Below, piece after piece: positions 1 through 8,881 of a DNA stretch of 53,088 nt. A model generated the notes under the pieces. The model did not search any database. It was given only the letters and a program-made list of their open reading frames with translations, and was not told the origin of the DNA. The first letter of the stretch is position 1, and each line of letters opens with the position of its first letter. Source of the DNA: Methylohalobius sp. (GTDB taxonomy: Bacteria; Pseudomonadota; Gammaproteobacteria; Methylococcales; Methylothermaceae); contig JAOAHI010000012.1 of assembly GCA_026415315.1 (NCBI GenBank), positions 1 to 53,088 of the forward strand, read 5' to 3'. A program made the translations under genes and the position numbers.

Positions 1-54
1 GCCCAACAGCATTGCTTTAGTGGCACTTTTAGTCAGAGCGGTTCCGATGTGCAT
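1..54 (-). CDS. purT: Formate-dependent GAR transformylase, N-terminal fragment
   Basis: Only the first 18 codons are present; the frame is open to the window edge. The peptide MHIGTALTKSATKAMLLG lines up with the start of PurT (Escherichia coli has LGTALRPAATRVMLLG after its first residues), which leads into the ATP-grasp nucleotide-binding fold. PurT makes formyl-glycinamide ribonucleotide from GAR, formate and ATP in purine synthesis. A GAGGAG-like ribosome site sits just before the ATG. It lies 19 bases downstream of hrpA on the same strand, so the two may be co-transcribed. The match is short, so the identification rests on a conserved but brief N-terminus. Confidence 0.75.
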   Translation of the reverse strand, partial: MHIGTALTKSATKAMLLG

Positions 55-73
55 GAGGACTCCTCGGCTGACA

Positions 74-3000
74 CTAAACATTCGCTGCGGTTCTTAAAGC
101 CGCCGCCAAGCGCTTTTCCGAAACAGGATAGGCCGTCTTGATGTGCTGGGCAAAGAGCTGAATCCGAAATTCCTCCAGACTCCAACGCACCGGATCAAGA
201 TCCGGCGCCTTGATTTCTCCTGCCTGCACCCTTTTCCAATAGCTTTCCCAAAACGGTTTAAGCTTATTTAGCCTGGATTCATCTTTAGCAAGATCGTAGG
301 CGGCTTTGTCGAGGCGACAGCGCAAGGCGGTAAGGTAACGCGGCAACTCTTTCAAATTTGTCCAGGGGGTGTGATGCAAAAACCCCTGGTAACACAGAAG
401 TGTCAGCTGTTCATTAACGTCTGCTCCGCTGGGAGAACGATCCAACCCCATCCGATAGCACTGTTCCCGGCAAGTCTGAACCAATTCTAAAATATGCTTG
501 GCTTTGAGGGCCATCTCTTGCGCCAAGGGGAACAGTTTGCCGCGAATTATGGCAAGCTGTTCTGCAAACGCCTGCTGGCTGCGGATATCTGTACCCTCTA
601 AAAGCACTCCGAGTGCAAGCTCGATTAGCTCCTCGGTCAAAGCTCTCGACGGTTCGCCCGCGTACAAAAGCGGATGAGGCGGCAACTTGGCATAGACCAA
701 TTCCTCGGCTTGGGTAATTGGAAGTTGCTTTTTTAAGAGCTTGATTTCTTTCATCAAAGCTAACTGAACCAACCGCACAATTCCTTGCCGGTGCGCCGCT
801 TTAGCCTCCTCCACGGTAGTAAACACCTGAATTCTACAACTCTCCCCCTCGTCGACCAGCGCTGGAAAGCCCAAAACCCCGGGCTTGAGCGGATATTTGT
901 GCGGTAAATCGCCAAAATCCCAGCTCACGATTCCGCCTCGCGCCAATCCTACCTGCTTGCTCAGCGACTGAAACCCTTTGCTCGCAAGACTTAAAAACTT
1001 AGCTTTAAGTAGCTCCAAATTCCGACCTTGAGCCAAGATTTGGCCTGAATCATCAACGACCTTAAAATTCATTCTTAAGTAATCTGGCAGTTCTACTGCT
1101 GCAAGCACCTGGGGACTGATTTCAAGCGCGCTGATCTCTTTAAGTACATGCGCTACCTCTTCCCACAACAAACCCTTACCAAAGTTTAGTCTGGCGCGTA
1201 CTTTGGCCGCGGTTTCGGCAATCGGCATCAATTTTTGGCGAGCGCTGCGCGGCAGCCCCTTAAGCAAAAACATTATTTTCTCCTCTAACCACCCTGGCAC
1301 CAACCAGTCAAACGGCACTGGATCCAATTGAGGCAAAAATACTGGCGGAACAATTACAGAGATACCATCATCCGCAGAACCTGGATCGAAGCGGTAGTTC
1401 AAAGCAAGCTTCAATTCTTCCTGCTGCCAGAAGTCAGGAAAATCGGCTGCGGAAACGCAGATACTCTGGGCTATCGCTTCTCTCTCCAACTTAAGAAGGT
1501 CCGGTTGAACGCGCACTGCCTTCCGGTACCAACGCTCTAAGCTATCGGCATCGACAACCTCAGTAGGAATTCGCTGCTTATAAAACTCAAACAGTCGCGC
1601 CTCTTCCACCACTCCATCCAGCCGCCTGGTTTTATGTTGCCATTGCTTAAGTTCAGCCAATAGGGTGCAATTGTGTCGAAAGAACTCAAGCGATAAATCG
1701 ATGTCTTGCTCTACCAACGCGGAACGGATAAAAATCTCGCGCGCTTCGGCGGGATGAATTCGGGCGTAAGCCACTTTGCGCCGCTCCACCAATGTCAGCC
1801 CAAACAGGGTCACGCGCTCGAACGCTACCACCTTTCTCGCCTTGCGCTCCCAGTGTGGATCAAAATAGTGGCGATTAAGCAAATGATGAGCTTTTGCCTC
1901 GATCCATTGAGGCTCCACTTGCGCGCAGATGCGCCCATAAACTTTAGTCGTTTCGACCTGCTCGGCGCAGACTAACCAATTAGGTCTAGCCTTAAACAGG
2001 CTGGAACCTGGAAAAATAAAAAATTTCCGCCCATAAGCACCTTCGTACTCGAACTTGTCTTTGCGCAATCCCACGTAGGACAGAAAACCAGCCAAGACCG
2101 CGCGGTGAACCTCAGCTCGGGTCGCTTCCTGCTGATTGGGGCGCCATCCCAACTCTCCCTTGATCACTTCCATGAGTTGGGCGTGAAGATCCTGCCACTC
2201 GCGCATTCTGAAGTAGGAAAGAAAATGGTCGCGGCAAAATTTACGCAGCTGAGTTTTAGACAAATGTTTTTGATGCTCGGCGAAAACGCGCCAAAGCTTA
2301 AGAAAGCTTAAAAAATCGGAGCTTTCATCGCGCCACAGGGCGTGTTTTGCATCGGCGGCTTCGGCCTGGTCGATAGGACGCTCCCTTGGGTCCTGAATGC
2401 TTAAGGCCGAGGCGATTACCACAAGTTCGCTCAAGCAGTTTTCCTTTCTCGCCTCGACCAGCATTCTAGCCAGGCGTGGATCTATGGGAAATCTTAGAAG
2501 CAAAGAGCCAATTTGGGTCAATTCGCCGTTTGCGTCTAACGCTTCTAACTCCTTAAGCAGCCTGATCCCAGCGCGTATTTGGCTAGACTCAGGAGAATCA
2601 ATAAAGGGAAAGCTTTCGACTTCGCCTAATCCTAAGGCTTTCATCCTAAGAATTACAGCGGCTAAATTGGTACGCAGGATCTCTGGGTCGGTAAAGAGCG
2701 GACGCGCATTGAAGTCCTCTTCAGAATACAGGCGCAAGGCTACTCCAGGTGCAATCCTACCGCAACGTCCAGCGCGCTGCTTAGCTGAAGCTTGAGAAAT
2801 AGGTTCAATCGGCAGCCGCTGAAGTCGGCTCTTTGGGCTGAAACGGCTAATACGGGCCAGACCTGTGTCGACAACTGCCCGAATGCCGGGTACCGTTAGA
2901 GAAGTTTCGGCCACATTTGTAGCTAAAATGACTCGAGGTCGGCAACTGGGCTGAAAAATTCTCTGCTGTTCGTGGAGGGGTAAGCGGGCGTAAAGGGGGA

Positions 3001-3787
3001 GAATCTCGAAATTTCCGGGATGATGCTTGCGCAAGGCCTCAGCTGCTTCGCGAATGTCGCGCTCACCGGCAAGAAATACCAAAATATCGGCCAGCCCCTC
3101 GCGCGCCAACTCATCTACTCCGTCTACAATAGCCTGGATCATATCCGGATCGCCCTCTGCGGGCGGCCGATATCGAACCTCTACCGGAAAACTACGCCCT
3201 GAAACCTCGATCACTGGCGCCCCGCCGAAGTGGGAAGATAAACGTTCTACGTCCAAGGTCGCCGAAGTGATAATTAGTTTCAGATCACGCCTTTTAGGCA
3301 GCAACCACTTGAGATATCCCAAAAGAAAATCAATGTTTAAGCTGCGTTCATGGGCTTCATCGACAATAAGCGTATCGTACTGGGTAAGATAGCGATCGGT
3401 TTGGATCTCAGCCAGAAGAATCCCATCGGTCATGACCTTGATCAAGGTATCGGGACTGGTTTGATCGTGAAAGCGGACCTTGCAACCTACCAGTCCACCT
3501 AACTCCTGCCCCAACTCCTGGGCAATGCGGGCTGCCACGCTCCTAGCGGCAATGCGGCGGGGTTGGGTGTGGCCTATCAAGCCGGTTACACCGCGCCCAG
3601 CCTGCAAGCAAATCTTGGGCAATTGAGTGGTCTTGCCAGAACCGGTTTCGCCGCAGACGATGATCACTTGGTGCGCTTTAAGCGCCGTGATGATCTTGTC
3701 CCTTTTCTCTGCAATCGGCAGTTCAGGGTAGGTTAAAGGTGCAGGCAGGTAAACTCGATTTTCAGAAACCAAAGGTTGAGAGGACAT
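74..3787 (-). CDS. hrpA: ATP-dependent RNA helicase HrpA
   Basis: A 1237-residue DEAH-box helicase. Walker A GETGSGKT is at residues 46-53, the DEAH box at 143-146, SAT at about 175-177, and the motif VI sequence QRAGRCGR follows near residue 340. The long C-terminal half matches the region of unknown function (DUF3418) typical of bacterial HrpA, and the length is close to the E. coli protein (1300 residues). The family unwinds RNA; E. coli HrpA has been linked to fimbrial mRNA processing and to rescue of stalled ribosomes. The start at 3787 is followed by a typical N-terminus. It is transcribed away from the CYTH gene, with which it shares a short divergent region, and towards purT. Confidence 0.96.
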   Translation of the reverse strand: MSSQPLVSENRVYLPAPLTYPELPIAEKRDKIITALKAHQVIIVCGETGSGKTTQLPKICLQAGRGVTGLIGHTQPRRIAARSVAARIAQELGQELGGLVGCKVRFHDQTSPDTLIKVMTDGILLAEIQTDRYLTQYDTLIVDEAHERSLNIDFLLGYLKWLLPKRRDLKLIITSATLDVERLSSHFGGAPVIEVSGRSFPVEVRYRPPAEGDPDMIQAIVDGVDELAREGLADILVFLAGERDIREAAEALRKHHPGNFEILPLYARLPLHEQQRIFQPSCRPRVILATNVAETSLTVPGIRAVVDTGLARISRFSPKSRLQRLPIEPISQASAKQRAGRCGRIAPGVALRLYSEEDFNARPLFTDPEILRTNLAAVILRMKALGLGEVESFPFIDSPESSQIRAGIRLLKELEALDANGELTQIGSLLLRFPIDPRLARMLVEARKENCLSELVVIASALSIQDPRERPIDQAEAADAKHALWRDESSDFLSFLKLWRVFAEHQKHLSKTQLRKFCRDHFLSYFRMREWQDLHAQLMEVIKGELGWRPNQQEATRAEVHRAVLAGFLSYVGLRKDKFEYEGAYGRKFFIFPGSSLFKARPNWLVCAEQVETTKVYGRICAQVEPQWIEAKAHHLLNRHYFDPHWERKARKVVAFERVTLFGLTLVERRKVAYARIHPAEAREIFIRSALVEQDIDLSLEFFRHNCTLLAELKQWQHKTRRLDGVVEEARLFEFYKQRIPTEVVDADSLERWYRKAVRVQPDLLKLEREAIAQSICVSAADFPDFWQQEELKLALNYRFDPGSADDGISVIVPPVFLPQLDPVPFDWLVPGWLEEKIMFLLKGLPRSARQKLMPIAETAAKVRARLNFGKGLLWEEVAHVLKEISALEISPQVLAAVELPDYLRMNFKVVDDSGQILAQGRNLELLKAKFLSLASKGFQSLSKQVGLARGGIVSWDFGDLPHKYPLKPGVLGFPALVDEGESCRIQVFTTVEEAKAAHRQGIVRLVQLALMKEIKLLKKQLPITQAEELVYAKLPPHPLLYAGEPSRALTEELIELALGVLLEGTDIRSQQAFAEQLAIIRGKLFPLAQEMALKAKHILELVQTCREQCYRMGLDRSPSGADVNEQLTLLCYQGFLHHTPWTNLKELPRYLTALRCRLDKAAYDLAKDESRLNKLKPFWESYWKRVQAGEIKAPDLDPVRWSLEEFRIQLFAQHIKTAYPVSEKRLAAALRTAANV

Positions 3788-3813
3788 GATGAAGCTAATT
3801 ATGCCATAGGCTT

Positions 3814-3842
3814 TTGTGATTACTGGCTATGCGTTTTAATAT
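3814..3842 (+). promoter_or_regulatory. Sigma-70 promoter for the CYTH gene, possibly leaderless
   Basis: TTGTGA (3814-3819), a 17-base spacer, and TAATAT (3837-3842). The -10 ends only five bases before the ATG at 3848, so transcription would begin on or next to the start codon. No Shine-Dalgarno sequence precedes that ATG, which fits a leaderless message. Predicted by eye. Confidence 0.5.
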
Positions 3843-3847
3843 ACGCT

Positions 3848-4327
3848 ATGGCTGTAGAGATCGAGCGTAAGTTTTTAGTTTTAGACGGTTCTTGGCGCGC
3901 GCAAGTTACCCATTGGATTCGGATCCGCCAGGGATATTTAAACCAGGCCAAAGAGTGCTCAGTTCGGGTTCGGGTAGCTGCAGGCCAAGGTTGGTTGAAC
4001 ATTAAAAGCGTTACCCTCGGAGCCAAACGTCACGAATATGAGTACGAAATTCCGGTTCAAGATGCCGAAGAAATGCTCGACACTTTATGCCAACGGCCGC
4101 TGATCGAAAAAATCCGCTATTTCGTCGGTTTTGGGGATCATCTTTGGGAAATAGACGAATTCGAAGCCGACAACCAAGGCTTAGTCGTCGCCGAAATCGA
4201 GCTTACTCATCCAGAGGAGGAGTTTCTACGTCCCCCCTGGCTTGGGCAGGAAGTAACCCACGATATGCGTTATTACAATACCTACCTGGCTAAGACACCG
4301 TTTAAATTCTGGCGCCCTCAAGGGTAA
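3848..4327 (+). CDS. CYTH-domain (triphosphatase-like) protein
   Basis: A 159-residue single-domain CYTH protein. The signature ExExK motif is near the N-terminus (EIERK, residues 4-8), followed by alternating charged strands (IRIRQGYL, VRVR, EYEYEIP, EIDEF, EIEL) that line the triphosphate tunnel in this family. Members hydrolyse inorganic triphosphate or other triphosphates; class IV adenylate cyclases share the fold. The open frame extends upstream to 3776 inside the hrpA start, but the conserved N-terminus and a promoter ending at 3842 favour the ATG at 3848. It is followed without a gap (TAAATG) by a SRPBCC protein, so the two probably form an operon. Substrate cannot be told from sequence. 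Confidence 0.88.
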   Translation: MAVEIERKFLVLDGSWRAQVTHWIRIRQGYLNQAKECSVRVRVAAGQGWLNIKSVTLGAKRHEYEYEIPVQDAEEMLDTLCQRPLIEKIRYFVGFGDHLWEIDEFEADNQGLVVAEIELTHPEEEFLRPPWLGQEVTHDMRYYNTYLAKTPFKFWRPQG

Positions 4328-4870
4328 ATGCACTTCGTCCTCAGCCTAATTTTGCTTTTGGCCGCTCTGCTAGCTATTGCCCTAATTGTTGGCAGCCGCC
4401 TGCCCCAGAACCACGTGTCTGCAAGCTCCATTAGAATCAGGGCGAAAGCAGAAGAAATCTGGCAGATTCTTACCGATTTCGAGGCCTATCCCAGTTGGCG
4501 TTTTGGCATAAAACGGGTAGAAGTCCACCAAACTGAGAACGGTTTGCCGATGTGGACAGAGGTAAGTTCAAAAATTAGCCGGATTGCCTTTAAGGTGGTG
4601 GAAGCCAAAGCGCCGACTTGGCTGGTGACCGAAGTCGCCGACGACTCCTTGCCGATTCGCGGCCGCTGGAGCTATCGGTTACAAGAGCAAGACGGCGAAA
4701 CCGTGCTCACTATTACCGAAACCGAGCATATTTACCATCCCTTGATTCGCTTTTGTCTACGCTATCTGCTCTCTTACCATAGCGCCATGGACGTGTTTTT
4801 GACCGAACTGGCTTTAAAACTAGGACAAGCCCCTCAGGTAAAGCATTTACTACCTGAGGGTGAAGCCTAG
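4328..4870 (+). CDS. SRPBCC-family membrane-anchored protein
   Basis: 180 residues. Residues 2-22 form one hydrophobic segment, probably a membrane anchor or uncleaved signal. The rest reads as a polyketide-cyclase/START-like (SRPBCC) lipid- or ligand-binding fold: the typical opening (IRAKAEEIWQILTDFEAYPSW) is at about residues 34-55. No catalytic residues can be named. The ATG directly abuts the stop of the CYTH gene, so translation is probably coupled. Its stop overlaps the stop of cysQ on the other strand by four bases. Function unknown beyond the fold. Confidence 0.75.
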   Translation: MHFVLSLILLLAALLAIALIVGSRLPQNHVSASSIRIRAKAEEIWQILTDFEAYPSWRFGIKRVEVHQTENGLPMWTEVSSKISRIAFKVVEAKAPTWLVTEVADDSLPIRGRWSYRLQEQDGETVLTITETEHIYHPLIRFCLRYLLSYHSAMDVFLTELALKLGQAPQVKHLLPEGEA

Positions 4871-5679
4871 AGATCTTCAGGTAAATAGGCCAACCAATCC
4901 CGCGAGGCATCGCCATACACGAGGAAATAAGGATTAAGCACGGATTCCTTGGTGTTATAGCGCAAAGGCTTACCTGAAAGATCCACCACAAAACCACCTG
5001 CTTCCACCACGACACAATGGGCCGCAGCAGTATCCCATTCTGAGGTCGGTCCAAGTCGGGGATAAAGGTCGGCTAGACCTTCAGCCACTAGACAGAATTT
5101 GAGCGAACTGCCTATGGAAATTAGTTCGTACTGACCATCCAGGCGCTCCAGATAAGCGGCAAATGCTGGAGTTTGATGCGACCTGCTACCGACGATGACC
5201 AGCTTGGCTGCTGCCTTGCGCACCTGAATCGCTTGCGGCGTTTTTTCTCCTATCTGTTTATAAGCACCCAGGCCGGCGGCGGCGTAATAGGTAGTATCCC
5301 AAACCGGCACGTGAACTACTCCTAACACTGGCTCATGGTTGTGGATCAAAGCAACATTGACCGTAAATTCCCCGTTACGGTTGATAAATTCCTTGGTACC
5401 GTCAAGCGGATCGAGCAGCCAGTAAGTCAGCCACCTTTTGCGCTCCTGATACGCTAGGGTCTTATCCTCCTCAGAAAGAATGGGAAACTGCACTGGCAAA
5501 CTCTTCAGCGCCTCAGTTAAGCAGCGGTGAGCAGCAGTATCAGCCGCAGTCAAGGGAGAACGATCTTCTTTGAGCCCGACTTGAAAATCCGATTCGTAAA
5601 TTTTTAGTATCTTGCAACCAGCCCGGCGCACGGCGCCTTTTACCTTTGTCTGCAGGCTGGCCAAATCGATCCTATGCAT
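4867..5679 (-). CDS. cysQ: 3'(2'),5'-bisphosphate nucleotidase CysQ
   Basis: 270 residues of the inositol-monophosphatase/FIG superfamily. The metal-binding motif DPLDGTKEF and an upstream EEDK glutamate are present, with the second motif EWDTAAAHCVVVEAGG near residue 218. CysQ removes the 3'-phosphate of PAP (and PAPS), preventing its build-up during sulfate assimilation or sulfotransferase activity. That is relevant here because a sulfotransferase is encoded at 42.7 kb. It lies alone on the minus strand, tail-to-tail with the SRPBCC gene. Confidence 0.92.
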   Translation of the reverse strand: MHRIDLASLQTKVKGAVRRAGCKILKIYESDFQVGLKEDRSPLTAADTAAHRCLTEALKSLPVQFPILSEEDKTLAYQERKRWLTYWLLDPLDGTKEFINRNGEFTVNVALIHNHEPVLGVVHVPVWDTTYYAAAGLGAYKQIGEKTPQAIQVRKAAAKLVIVGSRSHQTPAFAAYLERLDGQYELISIGSSLKFCLVAEGLADLYPRLGPTSEWDTAAAHCVVVEAGGFVVDLSGKPLRYNTKESVLNPYFLVYGDASRDWLAYLPEDL

Positions 5680-5708
5680 AAATCGACCTTAACCGCCAAC
5701 GATTGGGA

Positions 5709-5714
5709 TATAAT
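5709..5714 (+). promoter_or_regulatory. Candidate -10 element for trxA
   Basis: A perfect TATAAT in the 183-base gap between the divergent cysQ and trxA. No convincing -35 is present at 16-18 bases. If used, it gives trxA a leader of about 140 bases. By-eye prediction. Confidence 0.35.
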
Positions 5715-5862
5715 TTGCAAAATTCTAGTCTATATGGATGCACTTCTTGAACCTCTATCTTTAACCGATCTACGAAAAGCTTGAAATTCAGCACCGATTA
5801 AGCTCAAATTAAGTTGAGCCTTTTCCGTCCCACTTTTTTCCAACAACTCATTGGAGATGCGC

Positions 5863-6189
5863 GTGAGCAACGCAACTGTGCATGTTACTGACGACAACTT
5901 CGAGCGCGAAGTCCTGCAGTCTGAGCAACCAGTGCTGGTGGATTTTTGGGCCGAGTGGTGCGGTCCATGCAAAATGATTGCACCGGTAATTGATCAGATC
6001 GCCGAAGAGTACCAGGGGCGCTTAAAAGTGGCTAAGCTGAACATAGACGAGAATCCAAAAACCCCCCAGTACTACGGCGTGCGTGGCATACCCACACTGA
6101 TGTTGTTTAAAAATGGTGAAGTGGAAGCTACCAAGGTCGGTGCACTGAGCAAATCTCAACTGCAAGCTTTTTTGGAGCAAAATCTGTAG
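5863..6189 (+). CDS. trxA: Thioredoxin 1
   Basis: 108 residues from the GTG at 5863, the same size as E. coli TrxA (109). The active site WCGPC is at residues 32-36 and the cis-proline loop GIPT follows near residue 74. It is the general disulfide reductant of the cytoplasm. The start is chosen from the ribosome site GGAG (5853-5856), six bases before the GTG. The ATG at 5857 touches that site and a TTG at 5851 overlaps it, so both are poorly placed. The product [11 protein letters not shown] also matches the family N-terminus. Gene order trxA-rho is the same as in E. coli. Confidence 0.96.
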   Translation: MSNATVHVTDDNFEREVLQSEQPVLVDFWAEWCGPCKMIAPVIDQIAEEYQGRLKVAKLNIDENPKTPQYYGVRGIPTLMLFKNGEVEATKVGALSKSQLQAFLEQNL

Positions 6190-6198
6190 TTCGACCCC

Positions 6199-6224
6199 GC
6201 CCGTCTATTCTTTAAGAGGCGGGC
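6199..6224 (+). terminator. Hairpin after trxA, weak terminator or attenuator
   Basis: GCCCGTCT (6199-6206) pairs with AGGCGGGC-type bases (6217-6224), eight pairs including one G-T, with a ten-base loop. No T-run follows (TACTTG), so it is a poor intrinsic terminator. It could be part of the rho leader, which in enterobacteria is autoregulated. Confidence 0.35.
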
Positions 6225-6321
6225 TACTTGCCATCTCACCTGCCTGAATTTCCACCTTCAATTACACTTGCTCCCGTAGGGGGTGAATTAGTTACGAGCC
6301 TGACCAAAACGATTTTTACCT

Positions 6322-7581
6322 ATGAACCTAACTGAACTCAAACGCAAATCTGCTGCAGAACTGTTAGAAATTTCGGAATCTTTGGAAATAGAAGGGGTCT
6401 CGCGCAGCCGCAAGCAAGACTTGATCTTCGCCATTCTTAAAAAGCTCGCCAAAAACGGTGAGGACATTTACGGCGATGGAGTTCTTGAGATCATGCAGGA
6501 CGGCTATGGGTTTTTGCGCTCGGCGGATTGTTCCTACCTGGCCGGTCCTGACGATATTTACGTCTCACCCAGCCAGATCCGGCGTTTTAGTCTACGCACG
6601 GGGGATACCGTCTCTGGCAAAATTCGTCCCCCCAAAGAAGGAGAACGTTATTTTGCCATGCTCAAGGTAGAGCAGATCAACTTCGAGCCGCCTGAAGTCG
6701 CCAAGCACAAAGTCGACTTTTCTAACCTGACCCCGCTGTTCGCGCAGGCGCGCTTCGTGCTGGAGTTAGGCAACGGCAGCACCGAGGACTTAACCGCGCG
6801 GGTGATCGACCTCGTTGCCCCCATAGGCAAAGGTCAGCGCGGCCTGATCGTCTCTCCCCCTAAGGCGGGCAAGACTATGATCTTGCAAAACATCGCACAT
6901 TCGATCGCGATTAAAAATCCTGAGTGCTATCTGATTGTGCTTTTGATCGACGAACGGCCTGAGGAAGTGACGGAGATGGAGCGCAGCGTCCGCGGCGAAG
7001 TTATCTCTAGCACCTTCGATGAGCCACCTACCCGCCACGTTCAAGTGGCCGAAATGGTGATTGAGAAAGCCAAACGCCTGGTCGAGCACAGGCGAGACGT
7101 GGTGATCCTCCTCGATTCCATCACCCGCCTAGCGCGTGCCTATAACGCTGTAGTCCCCTCCTCGGGCAAACTGCTGACTGGAGGAGTAGACGCTAACGCT
7201 TTAGAGAAGCCCAAGCGGTTTTTCGGCGCTGCGCGTAACATCGAGGAGGGAGGAAGTTTGACCATCATCGCTACCGCTCTGATCGAGACCGGGTCGCGCA
7301 TGGACGACGTAATTTTTGAAGAATTCAAAGGCACCGGCAACATGGAGCTGCATCTAGAGAGGAAAATTGCCGAAAAACGCGTCTATCCCGCCATCAATAT
7401 CAATCGCTCCGGAACCAGGCGCGAGGAGTACTTAGTACCGCCGGATGAACTGCAAAAGGCCTGGATCCTGCGCAAGATTCTCCAACCTATGGACGAAGTC
7501 GCCGCCATTGAATTCCTACTCGACAAGCTGCGCCAAACCAAAACCAACGCCGAGTTCTTTGAGGCGATGAAACGCGCTTGA
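6322..7581 (+). CDS. rho: Transcription termination factor Rho
   Basis: 419 residues, the same length as E. coli Rho. The N-terminal helical part is followed by the OB-fold primary RNA site with GYGFLR (residues 61-66), then the RecA-type motor: Walker A PPKAGKT at 179-185 and Walker [17 protein letters not shown] at about residues 257-272. The hexamer loads on C-rich RNA and terminates transcription by ATP-driven translocation. No clear Shine-Dalgarno sequence lies before the ATG. The 132-base gap after trxA may hold a leader region for autoregulation. It ends seven bases from the convergent hemL, with no terminator visible between them. Confidence 0.98.
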   Translation: MNLTELKRKSAAELLEISESLEIEGVSRSRKQDLIFAILKKLAKNGEDIYGDGVLEIMQDGYGFLRSADCSYLAGPDDIYVSPSQIRRFSLRTGDTVSGKIRPPKEGERYFAMLKVEQINFEPPEVAKHKVDFSNLTPLFAQARFVLELGNGSTEDLTARVIDLVAPIGKGQRGLIVSPPKAGKTMILQNIAHSIAIKNPECYLIVLLIDERPEEVTEMERSVRGEVISSTFDEPPTRHVQVAEMVIEKAKRLVEHRRDVVILLDSITRLARAYNAVVPSSGKLLTGGVDANALEKPKRFFGAARNIEEGGSLTIIATALIETGSRMDDVIFEEFKGTGNMELHLERKIAEKRVYPAININRSGTRREEYLVPPDELQKAWILRKILQPMDEVAAIEFLLDKLRQTKTNAEFFEAMKRA

Positions 7582-7588
7582 TTTGGTC

Positions 7589-8881
7589 TTAACACTCTGC
7601 CTTAAGGCGGCGAAACACCCGCTCAGCGGCCGCTAAAGTCGCCGTCAAGGAGTCTTCATCGTGAGCGGCAGAGACAAAACCAGCTTCAAAGGCGGAAGGA
7701 GCAAAATACACCCCTTCCCCCAACATGCCATGGAAAAAGCGCTTAAAAAGCTCTTGATCGCAGGCTATCACCTGGTCAAAATTGGTGACCTCAGGGGCCG
7801 CTGTGAAAAACAGTCCAAACATGCCGCCTACCTGATTGGTGCTGAGCTTGATACCATAAGCTGCAGCGCGCTCTTTAAGGCCTTCCGTCAAGGTCGCGGT
7901 TTTCTCGCTCAACCGGTCGTAAAAACCCGGCTCAGAAACGAGCTCTAACGTTCTGAGACCAGCCGTCAAAGCAATGGGATTGCCAGACAAAGTCCCGGCC
8001 TGATACACCGGTCCTTGAGGAGCAAGTTGTTCCATGATCTCGCGTTTCCCCCCTAACGCTCCCACCGGCAAACCGCCTCCTATGACTTTGCCTAGAGTAG
8101 TCAAGTCTGGGGTTACCCCATACAGCGCTTGTGCTCCTCCCAATGCTACCCGAAAGCCGGTCATGACCTCGTCGAAAATCAAAATACTGCCATATTCGGT
8201 ACATAGCTCGCGCAAAGTTTGCAAAAATCCGGGAAGCGGGAGGACACAGTTCATGTTGCCGGCGACTGGCTCAACAATCACGCCCGCAATTTCCTCTCCC
8301 CGCTGGGCAAACAGGCTACGCACCGCCTCCGAATCGTTGTAAGGCACAATTAGGGTATGTTGGGCCAAACTCTGCGGCACCCCAGGAGAGCTGGGAACAC
8401 CTAAAGTTAAAGCCCCAGAGCCAGCTTTCACCAACAAACTATCGACATGGCCGTGGTAACAGCCTTCGAACTTGACAATGTGGTCACGCCCAGTGACCCC
8501 TCGCGCCAAGCGAATGGCGCTCATAGTAGCTTCAGTACCAGAATTGACCAGTCGCACCATCTCAAGCGATGGCACCTTGTCACACAAAAAGCGGGCCATC
8601 TGAATCTCGAGTTCGGTCGGAGCACCAAAGCTTAACCCTTTTTCGGCTGCTGCGGTCACAGCAGCCAAAACCTCAGGATGGGCATGCCCTACGACCATCG
8701 CCCCCCACGAGCCTACATAGTCGATATAGCGCCGCCCCTCCACATCATACAGAAAAGGGCCTTTCCCCCGCTCGAAGAAAACTGGCTTCCCCCCAACCCC
8801 TGTAAAAGCACGCACTGGCGAGTTCACCCCCCCCGGAATATAGGCTTTCGCCAGCTCGAACAATTGTTGCGAAGATTTCAT
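7589..8881 (-). CDS. hemL: Glutamate-1-semialdehyde 2,1-aminomutase
   Basis: 430 residues, class-III PLP aminotransferase fold. The Schiff-base lysine is K265 in [10 protein letters not shown], with the PLP-binding IFDEV motif at about residues 235-239. The protein opens with [22 protein letters not shown], as is typical of HemL. It isomerises glutamate-1-semialdehyde to 5-aminolevulinate in the C5 route to haem. The ATG follows the thiSG stop without a gap, so hemL is probably the last gene of an aroF-thiSG-hemL operon. Confidence 0.97.
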   Translation of the reverse strand: MKSSQQLFELAKAYIPGGVNSPVRAFTGVGGKPVFFERGKGPFLYDVEGRRYIDYVGSWGAMVVGHAHPEVLAAVTAAAEKGLSFGAPTELEIQMARFLCDKVPSLEMVRLVNSGTEATMSAIRLARGVTGRDHIVKFEGCYHGHVDSLLVKAGSGALTLGVPSSPGVPQSLAQHTLIVPYNDSEAVRSLFAQRGEEIAGVIVEPVAGNMNCVLPLPGFLQTLRELCTEYGSILIFDEVMTGFRVALGGAQALYGVTPDLTTLGKVIGGGLPVGALGGKREIMEQLAPQGPVYQAGTLSGNPIALTAGLRTLELVSEPGFYDRLSEKTATLTEGLKERAAAYGIKLSTNQVGGMFGLFFTAAPEVTNFDQVIACDQELFKRFFHGMLGEGVYFAPSAFEAGFVSAAHDEDSLTATLAAAERVFRRLKAEC

